Origin: Desulfobacterium sp.
GTDB taxonomy: Bacteria > Desulfobacterota > Desulfobacteria > Desulfobacterales > Desulfobacteraceae
Assembly: GCA_030145245.1 (NCBI GenBank)
Contig: JAQYWC010000011.1
Span: 1 to 64,000 of the forward strand
DNA: 64,000 nucleotides
Direction: 5' to 3'
Under the pieces are notes generated by a model. It did not search any database. It was not told the DNA's origin and was given only the letters and a program-made list of their open reading frames with translations. Shown here piece after piece: positions 35,355 through 43,767 of the stretch (within the stretch, counting starts at the first letter, position 1; each line of letters opens with the position of its first letter). The position numbers were made by a program, and so were the translations under genes.

Positions 35355-35810
35355 TTACTCAATAAATTTGGCAGCTGAAAGTCGTAAACCTTTTTTCGGC
35401 AGGGCCATGAGCGTGGAGGTGCCATGGGTAATGATTTTTCCCGATTCATCCTCTACCCTTGCCTCGGCATAGGAAATGGACTTGCCGGCCTTCAGGCAGT
35501 TGCCAAAAGCGGTGAGCCGCCCCTCACTGGCCTGTTCCAGGTAATTTAGCTTCAGGTCCACATTAACCAGGCCCGCATCCTCGGGAAGGCGCAAAAATGC
35601 GGCCCAGAAGGTTGCCGTGTCGATGAGGGTGGCCAGAACGCCTCCGTGAACAATACCAAAGGGCTGCATGTGGCAAGTCCCCAGGTCCAGGGACACAACC
35701 GAGCTGTCCAGTTCAATCCGGCTCAAGGCCATGGACATATGGCTGGGGTAGGGGCTTTCTTTTACGAGGGAGATCAATTCTTTGATGTAATCGGGATTGG
35801 GGCTTAACAT
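35355..35810 (-). CDS. PaaI-type hotdog-fold thioesterase
   Basis: A 151-aa acyl-CoA thioesterase of the hotdog fold. The core GTCHMQPFGIVHGGVLATLIDTATFWAAF carries the HGG loop and the acidic residue used by PaaI-like enzymes, and LNYLEQASEGRLTAFGNCLKAGKS is the second strand-helix unit. I start at ATG 35810, which has AAGGA 7 bases upstream, not 35846. It faces the aryl-CoA operon and follows a MarR gene with which it shares a candidate operator, suggesting release of CoA from aryl-CoA under MarR control. Confidence 0.87.
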   Translation of the reverse strand: MLSPNPDYIKELISLVKESPYPSHMSMALSRIELDSSVVSLDLGTCHMQPFGIVHGGVLATLIDTATFWAAFLRLPEDAGLVNVDLKLNYLEQASEGRLTAFGNCLKAGKSISYAEARVEDESGKIITHGTSTLMALPKKGLRLSAAKFIE

Positions 35811-35869
35811 GATGACGTCCTTTCTGTAATGTCGGATGTTTGTCACATTATATGTCTTGCATTCATGTA

Positions 35870-35883
35870 TCTTGCACGCAAGC
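35870..35883. promoter_or_regulatory. candidate MarR operator before the thioesterase gene
   Basis: TCTTGCACGCAAGC, an inverted repeat (CTTGC and GCAAG around a short centre), differs by two bases from TCTTGTATGCAAGC upstream of the marR gene. A further CTTGCAT half-site lies about 15 bases away. Confidence 0.55.
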
Positions 35884-35914
35884 TGATTAAGCCGTTTTTT
35901 TTGCAGCTCCAGTT

Positions 35915-36316
35915 TTATTTTGCCTTGGAGACCAGTTTCTTGAGCAGGGTCCGGAAGATCATCTCTTCTTCAGGGGTCAGCGGTGATAAAAAGGCCTGGT
36001 TCTGTTCCGGCAGCATGACCAGCACTTTTTGACAGATCTCTTTTCCAGCCGGCGTCAGACAAACGAGAATGGCCCGCCTGTCACCGGGGTTGGGTTTGCG
36101 CTCGATAAGACCGGTTTTTGCAAGACGGTCCAGAATTACCGTAAGGGTTGCGCTGTCCAGCTGAACCTGCAGTCCCAGGTCTTTTTCAGACAGAAACGAG
36201 AGCACCATGGCTTGTACCGCGGTCAACCCAAGTCGGGAGACCTGTTTGTTCCAGAACCGGGTACCGGACTGGCTTGCCTTGGCCAGCTGAAAAAAGATAC
36301 ACTGATTCGTATCCAT
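35915..36316 (-). CDS. MarR-family transcriptional regulator
   Basis: A 133-aa winged-helix dimeric repressor. The DNA-recognition region LQVQLDSATLTVILDRLAKTGLIERKPNPGDRRAILVCLTPAG has the MarR wing with the DxR signature (GDRR). The N-terminal helix WNKQVSRLGLTAVQAMVLSFL gives the dimer and ligand part. MarR proteins near aromatic degradation genes often bind aryl-CoA or phenolic ligands. An almost identical palindrome lies upstream of both this gene and the thioesterase gene, implying autoregulation. Confidence 0.93.
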   Translation of the reverse strand: MDTNQCIFFQLAKASQSGTRFWNKQVSRLGLTAVQAMVLSFLSEKDLGLQVQLDSATLTVILDRLAKTGLIERKPNPGDRRAILVCLTPAGKEICQKVLVMLPEQNQAFLSPLTPEEEMIFRTLLKKLVSKAK

Positions 36317-36343
36317 ATTACGCCTCTTTCATTTAAATATGTT

Positions 36344-36357
36344 TCTTGTATGCAAGC
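36344..36357. promoter_or_regulatory. candidate MarR operator before its own gene
   Basis: TCTTGTATGCAAGC, an inverted repeat 28 bases upstream of the marR ATG, followed by another GCAAGC at 36365-36370. It matches the site at 35870-35883. Confidence 0.55.
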
Positions 36358-36399
36358 TAAAATTGCAAGCAAAAAAAGGAATTCCATAAAATGAGAGGG

Positions 36400-37794
36400 T
36401 TACATCCGGATATGGGATGTGAAAAAGCTACGAAATTCGTCCCCACGGTGGCTGACATAGAGGATGGTGCTGAGTCCTTCCCCGGCCACCTGTTCGAGAA
36501 AGTCAAGCACGGCCTGGCGGTTTGGTTCGTCCAGGCCCTGGGTGGCTTCATCCAGTATGAGCAACTTTGGAATCTTGATCAGGGCCCTGGCAATGAGGAC
36601 CAGTCGCTGGTCGGCATAGGAAAGCCGGCGGAAAGGGGTATGGGCTTCATGGGCAAGACCTGTGCGCTCCAGCCATTCCATGGCTTTTTTTTCATCTTCG
36701 GGGGTGTATGGCTGGTAAAGACCTATGGAATCAAAAAGACCGGAAATAATACAGTGCAGGGTCGTCCCCGGCACGTGGTAACTTCTGTGCAGCTCCGGGC
36801 TGACAATACCCATGTGCTGCTTTAATTCCCATATGGATTCCCCGGTTCCCCGCTGGATGCCGAATATGCGCAGGTCGTTTTGGTAGCAGGCCGGGTGATC
36901 CCCGATGATCATCTGGAGCAGGGTGGATTTTCCGCATCCGTTGGGTCCTGTTACCAGGGTGTGGTCATGGGTGCGGATAGAAAGGTCAAGGCCGGAAAAA
37001 ACCGGCTTGCCGCCATATCCGGCTGAACCCTTTTGAAGCCGGACCAGTTCTGCTCCAGGTTCCCTGCTGGTACCGACCCGGCCCGACGGGTTGCCAGTCT
37101 GAACCAGCTCTTTTACCGAGGCCTTGAAATCCGGGGCGTCTGTCCGGAGAATTGCTTCAATCTGATCCAAATTTTCCGTCCGGGGACCGGCATGGGCAAT
37201 CCGGCCCTGGGCAATTCCCCCCACATGGGTGCACCAATTTGGGATATCCCCCTGGTTGTGTACCGTAATAAAAAGCTGGATCCCCCATTGGTGGCAAACG
37301 GCCAGGGCTTTGTCAAGCTCGTCACAGCTTGCCCGGTCCAGCCCTTCATAGGGGGCCTGAACCACCAGGCTTTCAATCCCCCGGGTGATCTGGGCCAGGA
37401 GCATGAGTTTTCTGGACTGGCCGGTACTCAGCTGGCGGTATCCCTTGTCCATGGAATCCGCCATGGCAAATGCTTTGATCAGATCGCCATGGTCATCCGG
37501 GTTATTAAGAAAAGAGGCGGCCCGGGTACCTGGGTCGATTCTGTCCAGATAATCGGTATCATCTTTTCTCAACTCTTCCTCAAACAGCGCCTGCTGACGT
37601 TTGAAAGAGACAACTCCGGTGTTTTCAGGCAGTTCCAGGTACTCCGCTGTTACATCCGGGAGCTCTCCTGAAAGCAGCTTAAAGAACGTATCAATTCCGG
37701 ACCGGTTGGTTCCCACCAGACACCAGGCCTCCCCGGGTCCGGCCTCAAACCGGTCAACAAAAAGATCATGGGCATTGGCATTTATAATTTTCAT
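36400..37794 (-). CDS. ModF-like double ABC ATPase
   Basis: A 464-aa protein with two ABC nucleotide-binding domains in tandem, matching the ModF layout. The C-terminal domain is intact: Walker A GPNGCGKST, signature LSYADQRLVL, Walker B KLLILDEATQGLD and a switch histidine in YVSHR. The N-terminal domain is degenerate: its Walker A reads GTNRSGIDT, with Ile for the catalytic Lys, and its Walker B reads SLVVQAPYEGLD, lacking Asp-Glu. ModF is linked to molybdate transport in E. coli, but no modABC lies here, so the substrate is unknown. Confidence 0.83.
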   Translation of the reverse strand: MKIINANAHDLFVDRFEAGPGEAWCLVGTNRSGIDTFFKLLSGELPDVTAEYLELPENTGVVSFKRQQALFEEELRKDDTDYLDRIDPGTRAASFLNNPDDHGDLIKAFAMADSMDKGYRQLSTGQSRKLMLLAQITRGIESLVVQAPYEGLDRASCDELDKALAVCHQWGIQLFITVHNQGDIPNWCTHVGGIAQGRIAHAGPRTENLDQIEAILRTDAPDFKASVKELVQTGNPSGRVGTSREPGAELVRLQKGSAGYGGKPVFSGLDLSIRTHDHTLVTGPNGCGKSTLLQMIIGDHPACYQNDLRIFGIQRGTGESIWELKQHMGIVSPELHRSYHVPGTTLHCIISGLFDSIGLYQPYTPEDEKKAMEWLERTGLAHEAHTPFRRLSYADQRLVLIARALIKIPKLLILDEATQGLDEPNRQAVLDFLEQVAGEGLSTILYVSHRGDEFRSFFTSHIRM

Positions 37795-37856
37795 GGGGCG
37801 TATTCAACTTATTTTCATAGGGTTCGGCAAGGGGAAATTTCTGCCGGGAGACGAAT

Positions 37857-37885
37857 CGCCGCCGGCCCCAGGGGAGCCGGCGGCG
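37857..37885 (-). terminator. strong GC hairpin after ilvC
   Basis: CGCCGCCGGC and its complement form a 10-bp GC stem downstream of ilvC. On the minus strand only ATTCGTCT follows, not a good U-run, so it may stabilise the mRNA rather than terminate it. Confidence 0.45.
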
Positions 37886-37904
37886 GTTCAAGGGGGGAGA
37901 GAGC

Positions 37905-39377
37905 TTACATAATCGGTTTCATGGCGCTCATATAAGACCTTAAGATTCTGCCCACCTCTTCCACGGAGGTTGAGCGGATGGCCTCATTGACCTGAATCAG
38001 GCGGACATTGTCCACGCTGTTGTCGGTGGTCTCAAGGCCCTTGCCAATGGCTTCCGTATCAATGGTTTTCATGAACTCCTCGAGCATTGGCACGGCTTGA
38101 TGTGCAAACAGGTAACAGCCATACTCAGCGGTATCGGAAATAACCACATTCATTTCATAGAGTCTTTTCCGGGCAATGAGGTTGGCAATGAGCGGCACCT
38201 CGTGGAGGGACTCGTAGTAGGCCGATTCTTCGATGATGCCGGATGCAACCATGGTGTCATAGGCCAGTTCAACACCGGCTTTAACCATGGCGATCATCAG
38301 AATTCCCTTGTCGAAAAATTCCTGCTCAGGGATCTCAGCGTCGGTGCAGGTGGATTTCTCAAAGGCGGTCTCAGCTGTCTCTGCCCGCCATTTGAGCAGG
38401 TTGACATCGTCATTGGCCCAGTCTTCCATCATGGTTTTGGAAAAATGGCCGCTGATGATGTCGTCCATGTGCTTGTTGAACAGGGGCGCCAGGATCTCCT
38501 TGAGTTGCTCACTCAGGTCAAAGGCTTTTATTTTGGCCGGGTTGGAGAGGCGGTCCATCATATTGGTGATGCCGCCGTGTTTCAGGGCTTCGGTAATTGT
38601 TTCCCAGCCGTACTGGATAAGTTTAGAGGCATAGCCCGCTTCCACACCCTGTTCAATCATCTTGTCGTAACAGAGGATGGAGCCCATCTGGAGAACACCG
38701 CAAAGGATGGTCTGCTCGCCCATGAGGTCGGATTTCACCTCTGCCACAAATGAGGAGTCAAGAACTCCTGCCCGGTGTCCGCCGGTGCCTGCGGCATAGG
38801 CCTTGGCCAGTTCAAATCCCTCTCCACGGGGATCGTTTTCCCGGTGCACGGCAATCAGTGTGGGCACGCCAAAGCCGCGTTTGTATTCTTCCCTTACTTC
38901 GGTGCCGGGGGATTTGGGGGCAACCATGATGACGGTAAGATCTTCCCGGATCTGCATGCCTTCTTCAACGATGTTAAATCCATGGGAATAGGACAGGCAG
39001 GCATCTTTTTTCATGAGGGGCATGACCGCCTCAATCACGTTGGTGTGCTGTTTGTCAGGGGTCAGGTTGATGACCAGGTCGGCACCGGGCAACATGGTTT
39101 CATAGGTACCCACGCTGAATCCGTTTTCAGTGGCATTTTTCCAGGACTGTCTTTTCTCACTGATGGCGGCTTCCCGCAGGGTATAGGAGACATCCAGGCC
39201 GCTGTCCCTCAGGTTGAGACCCTGGTGAAGTCCCTGGGCTCCGCATCCTACGATTACGATTTTTTTCCCCTTCAGGGCTTCCACGCCATTGAATTCAGAA
39301 GCGTCCATGAACCGGCACTGGGATAATTCTTCAAGCTGCAGCCGCAGTGGTAATCCGTTAAAATAATTTTCACCCAT
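37905..39377 (-). CDS. ilvC: ketol-acid reductoisomerase (class II)
   Basis: A 490-aa NADPH- and magnesium-dependent enzyme that isomerises and reduces acetohydroxy acids in valine and isoleucine synthesis. The Rossmann motif is [22 protein letters not shown]. The duplicated C-terminal knotted domain makes it the long class II form, as in E. coli, not the 330-aa class I. It is divergent from ilvY, with a palindrome between them, so it is regulated apart from the attenuated ilvD-leuA operon and probably induced by its substrates through IlvY. Confidence 0.97.
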   Translation of the reverse strand: MGENYFNGLPLRLQLEELSQCRFMDASEFNGVEALKGKKIVIVGCGAQGLHQGLNLRDSGLDVSYTLREAAISEKRQSWKNATENGFSVGTYETMLPGADLVINLTPDKQHTNVIEAVMPLMKKDACLSYSHGFNIVEEGMQIREDLTVIMVAPKSPGTEVREEYKRGFGVPTLIAVHRENDPRGEGFELAKAYAAGTGGHRAGVLDSSFVAEVKSDLMGEQTILCGVLQMGSILCYDKMIEQGVEAGYASKLIQYGWETITEALKHGGITNMMDRLSNPAKIKAFDLSEQLKEILAPLFNKHMDDIISGHFSKTMMEDWANDDVNLLKWRAETAETAFEKSTCTDAEIPEQEFFDKGILMIAMVKAGVELAYDTMVASGIIEESAYYESLHEVPLIANLIARKRLYEMNVVISDTAEYGCYLFAHQAVPMLEEFMKTIDTEAIGKGLETTDNSVDNVRLIQVNEAIRSTSVEEVGRILRSYMSAMKPIM

Positions 39378-39476
39378 TTCCCTGCTCCTTATTTATATCG
39401 TTTTATCAAATAATGATTATTAAACTCTTGTGTACCTTAAATGGCGTATTTTTCACATTGCGTCAAATGAATTATT

Positions 39477-39493
39477 TGCAACGTCGTGTTGCA
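39477..39493. promoter_or_regulatory. candidate IlvY operator
   Basis: TGCAACGTCGTGTTGCA, a perfect 6-bp inverted repeat with a 5-base centre, in the 252-base gap between divergent ilvC and ilvY. LysR regulators bind such interrupted palindromes; assignment to IlvY is inferred from position. Confidence 0.6.
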
Positions 39494-39629
39494 CAAGATG
39501 AAACACAATGATATACACACAGGAAACATTAACAGGATCATCGTTTTTCGCATATGACTTGAGTGTTTTTTTTACCATCGGTAAAACAGGTCTCAACCCG
39601 GGAACTATCATTTATAAAAGAGCCCCCAT

Positions 39630-40514
39630 ATGGATATTCGGACATTACAGCTTTTCAGACATCTTTCCGGCTCCCTTCATTTTGCCCGGACAAGCATGGC
39701 CTGCAATATTACCCCTTCTGCCCTGACCCGGATGATCCAGCGTCTGGAGGCCGAGGTGGGCCAGCCCCTTTTTATCCGGGACAACCGGTCCGTGGAATTG
39801 ACCTTTGCCGGTCAGGCCTTTAAAAAATATGCCGAGGATGTCATCCGGCGTTGGGACCGCCTGCAAATGGAATTGTCCGAAGATGACGTTCTTCAGGGAG
39901 AACTTTCCCTCTATTGCTCGGTCACGGCGGCTTATAGCATCCTGCCCGATATCATTGCCCGCTACCGGGTGATTCACCCCAAGGTGCAGATTAAACTTGA
40001 AACCGGTGATCCTGCCAAATCCATCGCCCTGATTGTCAACCGGGATGTGGATGTGGTCATTGCGGCCCTGCCGGAGAAGATACACCATAATCTGGCCTTT
40101 TTAAAAATGATCACAAGCCCCCTGGTGTTTATCGCCTCCAGGCGCTTCCCCGGTATTATTCAATACCGGGATGGCAAGATTGACTGGAAAAAAACCCCCA
40201 TGATTCTTCCCGATGTCGGCTTAAGCCGGGAACGCATGGACCTGTGGTTTGCCAGGCACCAGCAGGTGCCCCGCATCTATTCCCGGGTGGCGGGCCATGA
40301 GGCGATCATTGCCCTGGTTAATCTGGGATGCGGCATTGGTCTGGTGCCTGAACTGGTCCTGGAAAAAAGCCCGCTCATGGAAGATATCATGATCCTGAAG
40401 GACCTGCCGGAACTGCCGCCCTATGAGATCGGGCTTTGCACCATTGAAAAGAATCTCTCCATCCCAAAGATCCGGGCTCTCTGGGATCTGGCGGCCGGGA
40501 CAAAGGATTCCTGA
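39630..40514 (+). CDS. ilvY: LysR-type regulator IlvY
   Basis: A 294-aa LysR-type activator. The N-terminal helix-turn-helix (LQLFRHLSGSLHFARTSMACNITPSALTRMIQRLEAEVGQPLFIRDNRSVELT) closely resembles E. coli IlvY. A substrate-binding domain for acetolactate or acetohydroxybutyrate follows (LSLYCSVTAAYSILPDII...). It is divergent from ilvC, the arrangement known for ilvY-ilvC, where it activates ilvC and represses itself. Confidence 0.93.
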   Translation: MDIRTLQLFRHLSGSLHFARTSMACNITPSALTRMIQRLEAEVGQPLFIRDNRSVELTFAGQAFKKYAEDVIRRWDRLQMELSEDDVLQGELSLYCSVTAAYSILPDIIARYRVIHPKVQIKLETGDPAKSIALIVNRDVDVVIAALPEKIHHNLAFLKMITSPLVFIASRRFPGIIQYRDGKIDWKKTPMILPDVGLSRERMDLWFARHQQVPRIYSRVAGHEAIIALVNLGCGIGLVPELVLEKSPLMEDIMILKDLPELPPYEIGLCTIEKNLSIPKIRALWDLAAGTKDS

Positions 40515-40804
40515 CCCGGGTGAAAATTTTCCATGTGCAAAAGAGACCCTATAAGGGTGAAAAAATAAACATAGATGTGAGAGTATGATGTAACATGCGG
40601 TTGACTTAAATAATCGCATCATTTCTCCAACAGGGAAAATATCCGTATTATCATTCTTTGTACCAATGTTGAATCCATTTTCGATTGATCCCATTAATAC
40701 CCCCTCTAAATATGATAGTATCGCGAATATATATCGCCTGGACTGTTTTTACATGCATGAAAAAAGATCCTTTTAGTAAATTGTGTTTTGATTGTAAGAG
40801 AGAC
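40515..40804. other. AT-rich non-coding stretch
   Basis: About 290 bases after ilvY with no supported ORF, RNA gene or clear terminator. It probably holds the upstream activator region for the sigma-54 promoter that follows; no obvious enhancer palindrome is recognised. Confidence 0.5.
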
Positions 40805-40821
40805 TTGGCACATTTGTTGCT
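40805..40821 (+). promoter_or_regulatory. sigma-54 (RpoN) promoter
   Basis: TTGGCACATTTGTTGCT matches the -24/-12 consensus, with GG and GC separated by exactly 10 bases. The predicted start of transcription is near 40832, at the very beginning of the GEMM-like leader. Confidence 0.82.
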
Positions 40822-40830
40822 AAATTACCC

Positions 40831-40909
40831 GGAACAGAAATTACGGTTTTTAAAGAAAAAGGCGCTGGGACGGAAAACCACGGGTCCCGTTGGGGGATAG
40901 CCGGTTGCC
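40831..40909 (+). promoter_or_regulatory. GEMM-like (c-di-GMP-I type) riboswitch candidate
   Basis: The leader contains GGGACGGAAAACCACGGGTC and GATAGCCGGTTGCC, close to the conserved core GGGACGCAAAGCCACGGGTC and GATAGCCGGGTTGCC of GEMM aptamers. A small hairpin TTTTTAAAGAAAAA takes the place of the tetraloop arm, and TCCC pairs with GGGA in the other arm. The 5' side reads ACAGAAATTACGG where ACAGGCAAACC is expected, so helix P1 is poorly supported. It is either a divergent aptamer or a decayed one. Confidence 0.5.
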
Positions 40910-40930
40910 TTGGAAAACATGGAGGATGTT

Positions 40931-41110
40931 ATGAAAAAGCTGTTCGGCTTTTTAGTGGGGGTGTTTTTAGTTTTTGCGGTTGCGGGGAGTGCCAGTGCTA
41001 GTCCGTATACCGACACCTATAAACCGGAAACCATGATTCTTTTAGGTCTTGGCCTTGTGGGGCTTGCCGGGTTCGGCCGGAAGAGATTACGGAAGAAGTT
41101 ACGGAAGTAA
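40931..41110 (+). CDS. mini PEP-CTERM-type surface protein
   Basis: A 59-aa protein: signal peptide (residues 1-23, MKKLFGFLVGVFLVFAVAGSASA), a mature part of about ten residues, then KPETMILLGLGLVGLAGFGRKRLRKK, which is a PEP-CTERM sorting tail (PEP-like box, hydrophobic helix, basic end). Exosortase would cut at the PET box, leaving almost nothing but the tag. GGAGG lies just before ATG 40931; the track start at 40910 lies in the leader RNA. It is transcribed from a sigma-54 promoter, as known for PEP-CTERM genes under PrsK/PrsR. Confidence 0.8.
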   Translation: MKKLFGFLVGVFLVFAVAGSASASPYTDTYKPETMILLGLGLVGLAGFGRKRLRKKLRK

Positions 41111-41150
41111 AAAGTACTTGCGCTCTTATTAAAAGGTGGGCAATGGAGGA

Positions 41151-41182
41151 AAGGGGCTTCAATTTGTTGAACCCCCTTTTTT
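41151..41182 (+). terminator. terminator of the PEP-CTERM mini-gene
   Basis: AAGGGGCTTCAA pairs with TTGAACCCCCTT with one mismatch and a 4-base loop, followed by a T-run. Confidence 0.75.
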
Positions 41183-41209
41183 GTTTGCCGGGCTTCAGGG
41201 GATGAACGT

Positions 41210-42268
41210 TCAGTGGTAGAGGAGCCTTGCCCGGATCATCTGGATGCTCTCGAGGATGGAGCCGGCCCTTTTTTCGCCGATGCCCTGGACCCGGCTTAAG
41301 CTTGCGGCGTTGGCCGTTCGAATCCGGGAGATGCTGGAGAACTCCTTGACCACGTTCCTTGCAACGGGCATGGGGATCTTGGCAAGGCAGGTGAGCAGCC
41401 GGTATCCCCTGGGAACAAGGGCGGTTTCCTGGAGTTCGGCCTCGGTTGACACCTTCCATCCCAGCAGCTTAGCGATCACCATGAGGTCCGTGGGTTTCCG
41501 GGTCAACAGGTTCTTGATGGTGGCGGCCACTCCGGTATCATGGGGCTCCTGTTTTGAATAATCCATGATGATGGCGGTCAGGAGGGTACAGATATCCTGG
41601 GACACGCTCTTGAACTGCATGGCGCTGAGCTTTCCCTCGATTCCGGCCTCCACCACAAAGGGCTCGATCTCCTGGGGAATGGTGAGGATCTCCCGGGCCC
41701 GGTTGATGACGCTCACCACGTCCAGGAGCTGGACCTCGTATTCCAGCTCTTCGATGTTCATGCCGTGGATCTGCCGGTCCAAAGCTTCCCTGAGTCTTTC
41801 CAGGGAGTTGAGGGTCAGGTTGAACCGGGTCATGAGCATGTTGAGGTTGTGGAGCCGGTGCTTGAAATTCTTGTAAAATATCGTGATGCCGCCTTTCTTC
41901 TGGGACACGGCAATGACAAGCCTGCCGGTTTGCTTTGCCACCCGCTCGGCGGTCCTGTGGCGCATGCCGGTTTCATCGGTGGGGATGGTGGCGTCCGGGA
42001 TCAGGTGAACGTTGGCAGCAAAGATCCGGGTGATGGCCTTGTCAACGATGATGGCGCCGTCCATCTTGGAGAGTTCGTAGAGCTTTTGGACGGAAAAGGC
42101 CGACCCGATGTAAAAACCGCCCTGGAGCATGGCTTCCCTGGCCTTGAGGTCATCGAGAAAGACGATCAGGGAGCCGATGTTTGCGTCGACGATTTCATTC
42201 AGGGCCCGCCGGAGCTGGGTGCCCGGGGCGACCTTTCGTATCTTTGGAAGAAGCGCTGCATCGATCAT
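41210..42268 (-). CDS. disA: diadenylate cyclase DisA (DNA integrity scanning protein)
   Basis: A 352-aa octameric enzyme that makes c-di-AMP from ATP and senses branched DNA. The DAC domain has the catalytic DGA motif in KMDGAIIVD (residues 70-72) and the RHR motif in GMRHRTAERVAKQT (103-105). A helical linker follows, and the C-terminal helix-hairpin-helix DNA-binding region ends with SLSRVQGIGEKRAGSILESI. It lies 20 bases downstream of a TPR gene on the same strand, so the two form an operon. Confidence 0.96.
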   Translation of the reverse strand: MIDAALLPKIRKVAPGTQLRRALNEIVDANIGSLIVFLDDLKAREAMLQGGFYIGSAFSVQKLYELSKMDGAIIVDKAITRIFAANVHLIPDATIPTDETGMRHRTAERVAKQTGRLVIAVSQKKGGITIFYKNFKHRLHNLNMLMTRFNLTLNSLERLREALDRQIHGMNIEELEYEVQLLDVVSVINRAREILTIPQEIEPFVVEAGIEGKLSAMQFKSVSQDICTLLTAIIMDYSKQEPHDTGVAATIKNLLTRKPTDLMVIAKLLGWKVSTEAELQETALVPRGYRLLTCLAKIPMPVARNVVKEFSSISRIRTANAASLSRVQGIGEKRAGSILESIQMIRARLLYH

Positions 42269-42288
42269 GGCAACCGTCCATGGTTATA

Positions 42289-43518
42289 TCAATTCTTCTC
42301 TTCCCTGCCTGCTGCAAATTGCCTGAACCGCTCGGCCTGGGTTTCGTTTCCAAGCTTTGAGTAGATCTCGCTGACCCTGGTAAAGTAATAACCTTGGTTG
42401 CTGGGATCCTGGGTCGCAAGGTCAAGGTAGATATCCAGCACCTTGTCAGTTGCCTCTCCCAGGGCCATGCATGTTTCCGCATACCTGAGGCTTAGGTTGG
42501 GATCCGGTCTTGATCCGCAGCTTGTGCACCGGTTCATCAGTTCGGTGTAAAGGTCGTTTGCCTCTTGGGGCTTTTCCAGCAGTTCGCAGGTCTTGGCAAG
42601 GCTTCTCACAATGGTAACGTCCCGGTTGCCCGAATCGATCACACCTTGGTAAAGGGCTTCCGCTTTCCGGATCTGGTTTGACTGTATCAGGGTTTCTCCC
42701 CTCAGGATCTCGATCTCGGCGCTTTTAGTGATCGCTTTGGGACAGGCAACAAGGTGTTCCAGGGCTTGATCAAACTCATCAAGGCTCCATAGCGCCTCGC
42801 AAAGGATCTGCCATCCCCGGGTCGATGTGGGTAAATGTTCAAGAAATTCAAGGGCCAGGGCTTTTGCTCCCTGGGGGTCGTCCTGGTTGAGACGGCAGGT
42901 GGCCAGTTCCAGATGGATAAAGCTTGTTTCCGGGCCATGCGCTTCAAGGGCTGTCTCAAAACAGTCCGATGCCAGGTCAAACTCCCCCTGGTTCATGGCA
43001 ATGAATCCTTTGGCAAAATCTGACCCGTAACCGGGATAAGCCTCCTGTTCCTCAGGGGGCAGGGCGTTCAACAGGGCCGTGAAATATTCGTTTTCATCCA
43101 TGTCCAGGTCGCTTGGACCGGCGTCTTCAGCAACCGTGTCAATGGGTTCTTCCGGATCCACCTGGTGGGAGTCATTGGCCTGGTTCACCAGTGTCTGGAT
43201 CTCAGCCCTGAGGCCTTGGTCTTCAGTCAGGCTCATGGCAAGATTGAGGCGGTCGCTCGCATCGGCAAAGCAACCGGCTTCCATGAGCTCCCCGGCCTTT
43301 TGGGTGTGCTGGAGGGCGAGTTCGTGTTTTGACAGGTTTATTTTTTCAAGGATGCGTTGCTTGAAACCAGGGTCGTTACAGGGGGTTGAGTCGTTTTTTG
43401 CAGCCGCCTTTTCATATTCAAGTTTTGCAGGGCCAAAGGATCCCTGGTCAAAGTGTCGGTCCCCATTTTTTTCGATGGTTTCGGGTTTTTTCCCCGATAA
43501 AAAGCTGAACAGCCCCAT
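42289..43518 (-). CDS. TPR-repeat protein upstream of disA
   Basis: A 409-aa soluble protein. The N-terminus MGLFSFLSGKKPETIEKNGDRHFDQG leads into tetratricopeptide-like helices. An acidic linker (DTVAEDAGPSDLDMDENE) sits near residue 130, then a long TPR array runs to the end (FIAMNQGEFDLASDCFETALEAHG and similar repeats). TPR arrays mediate protein contacts; no catalytic motif is seen. Transcription into disA suggests, but does not prove, a link with c-di-AMP signalling. Confidence 0.82.
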   Translation of the reverse strand: MGLFSFLSGKKPETIEKNGDRHFDQGSFGPAKLEYEKAAAKNDSTPCNDPGFKQRILEKINLSKHELALQHTQKAGELMEAGCFADASDRLNLAMSLTEDQGLRAEIQTLVNQANDSHQVDPEEPIDTVAEDAGPSDLDMDENEYFTALLNALPPEEQEAYPGYGSDFAKGFIAMNQGEFDLASDCFETALEAHGPETSFIHLELATCRLNQDDPQGAKALALEFLEHLPTSTRGWQILCEALWSLDEFDQALEHLVACPKAITKSAEIEILRGETLIQSNQIRKAEALYQGVIDSGNRDVTIVRSLAKTCELLEKPQEANDLYTELMNRCTSCGSRPDPNLSLRYAETCMALGEATDKVLDIYLDLATQDPSNQGYYFTRVSEIYSKLGNETQAERFRQFAAGREEKN

Positions 43519-43767
43519 GTGTATCTCCCGGTTAGATTAACAGTCTCGTTGTGTGGTGTGGATCGGTCCAGCAACAGCCTGACCTGATAATTTAGATAAC
43601 ATTGATCAAGGGGGAAAGTCCATTTTTTATTGTTTTCAGCCTGGATTGATTGGTTGACACAAAAGCGGTTTCTTTATAGGTTGGGCCCGTGCCGGGGCAA
43701 GGTCCCGGCCTTGATGCTCAAACCGCGACCGGCCGTTCAACCGGCATAACTAATTCAGGAGAGATCC

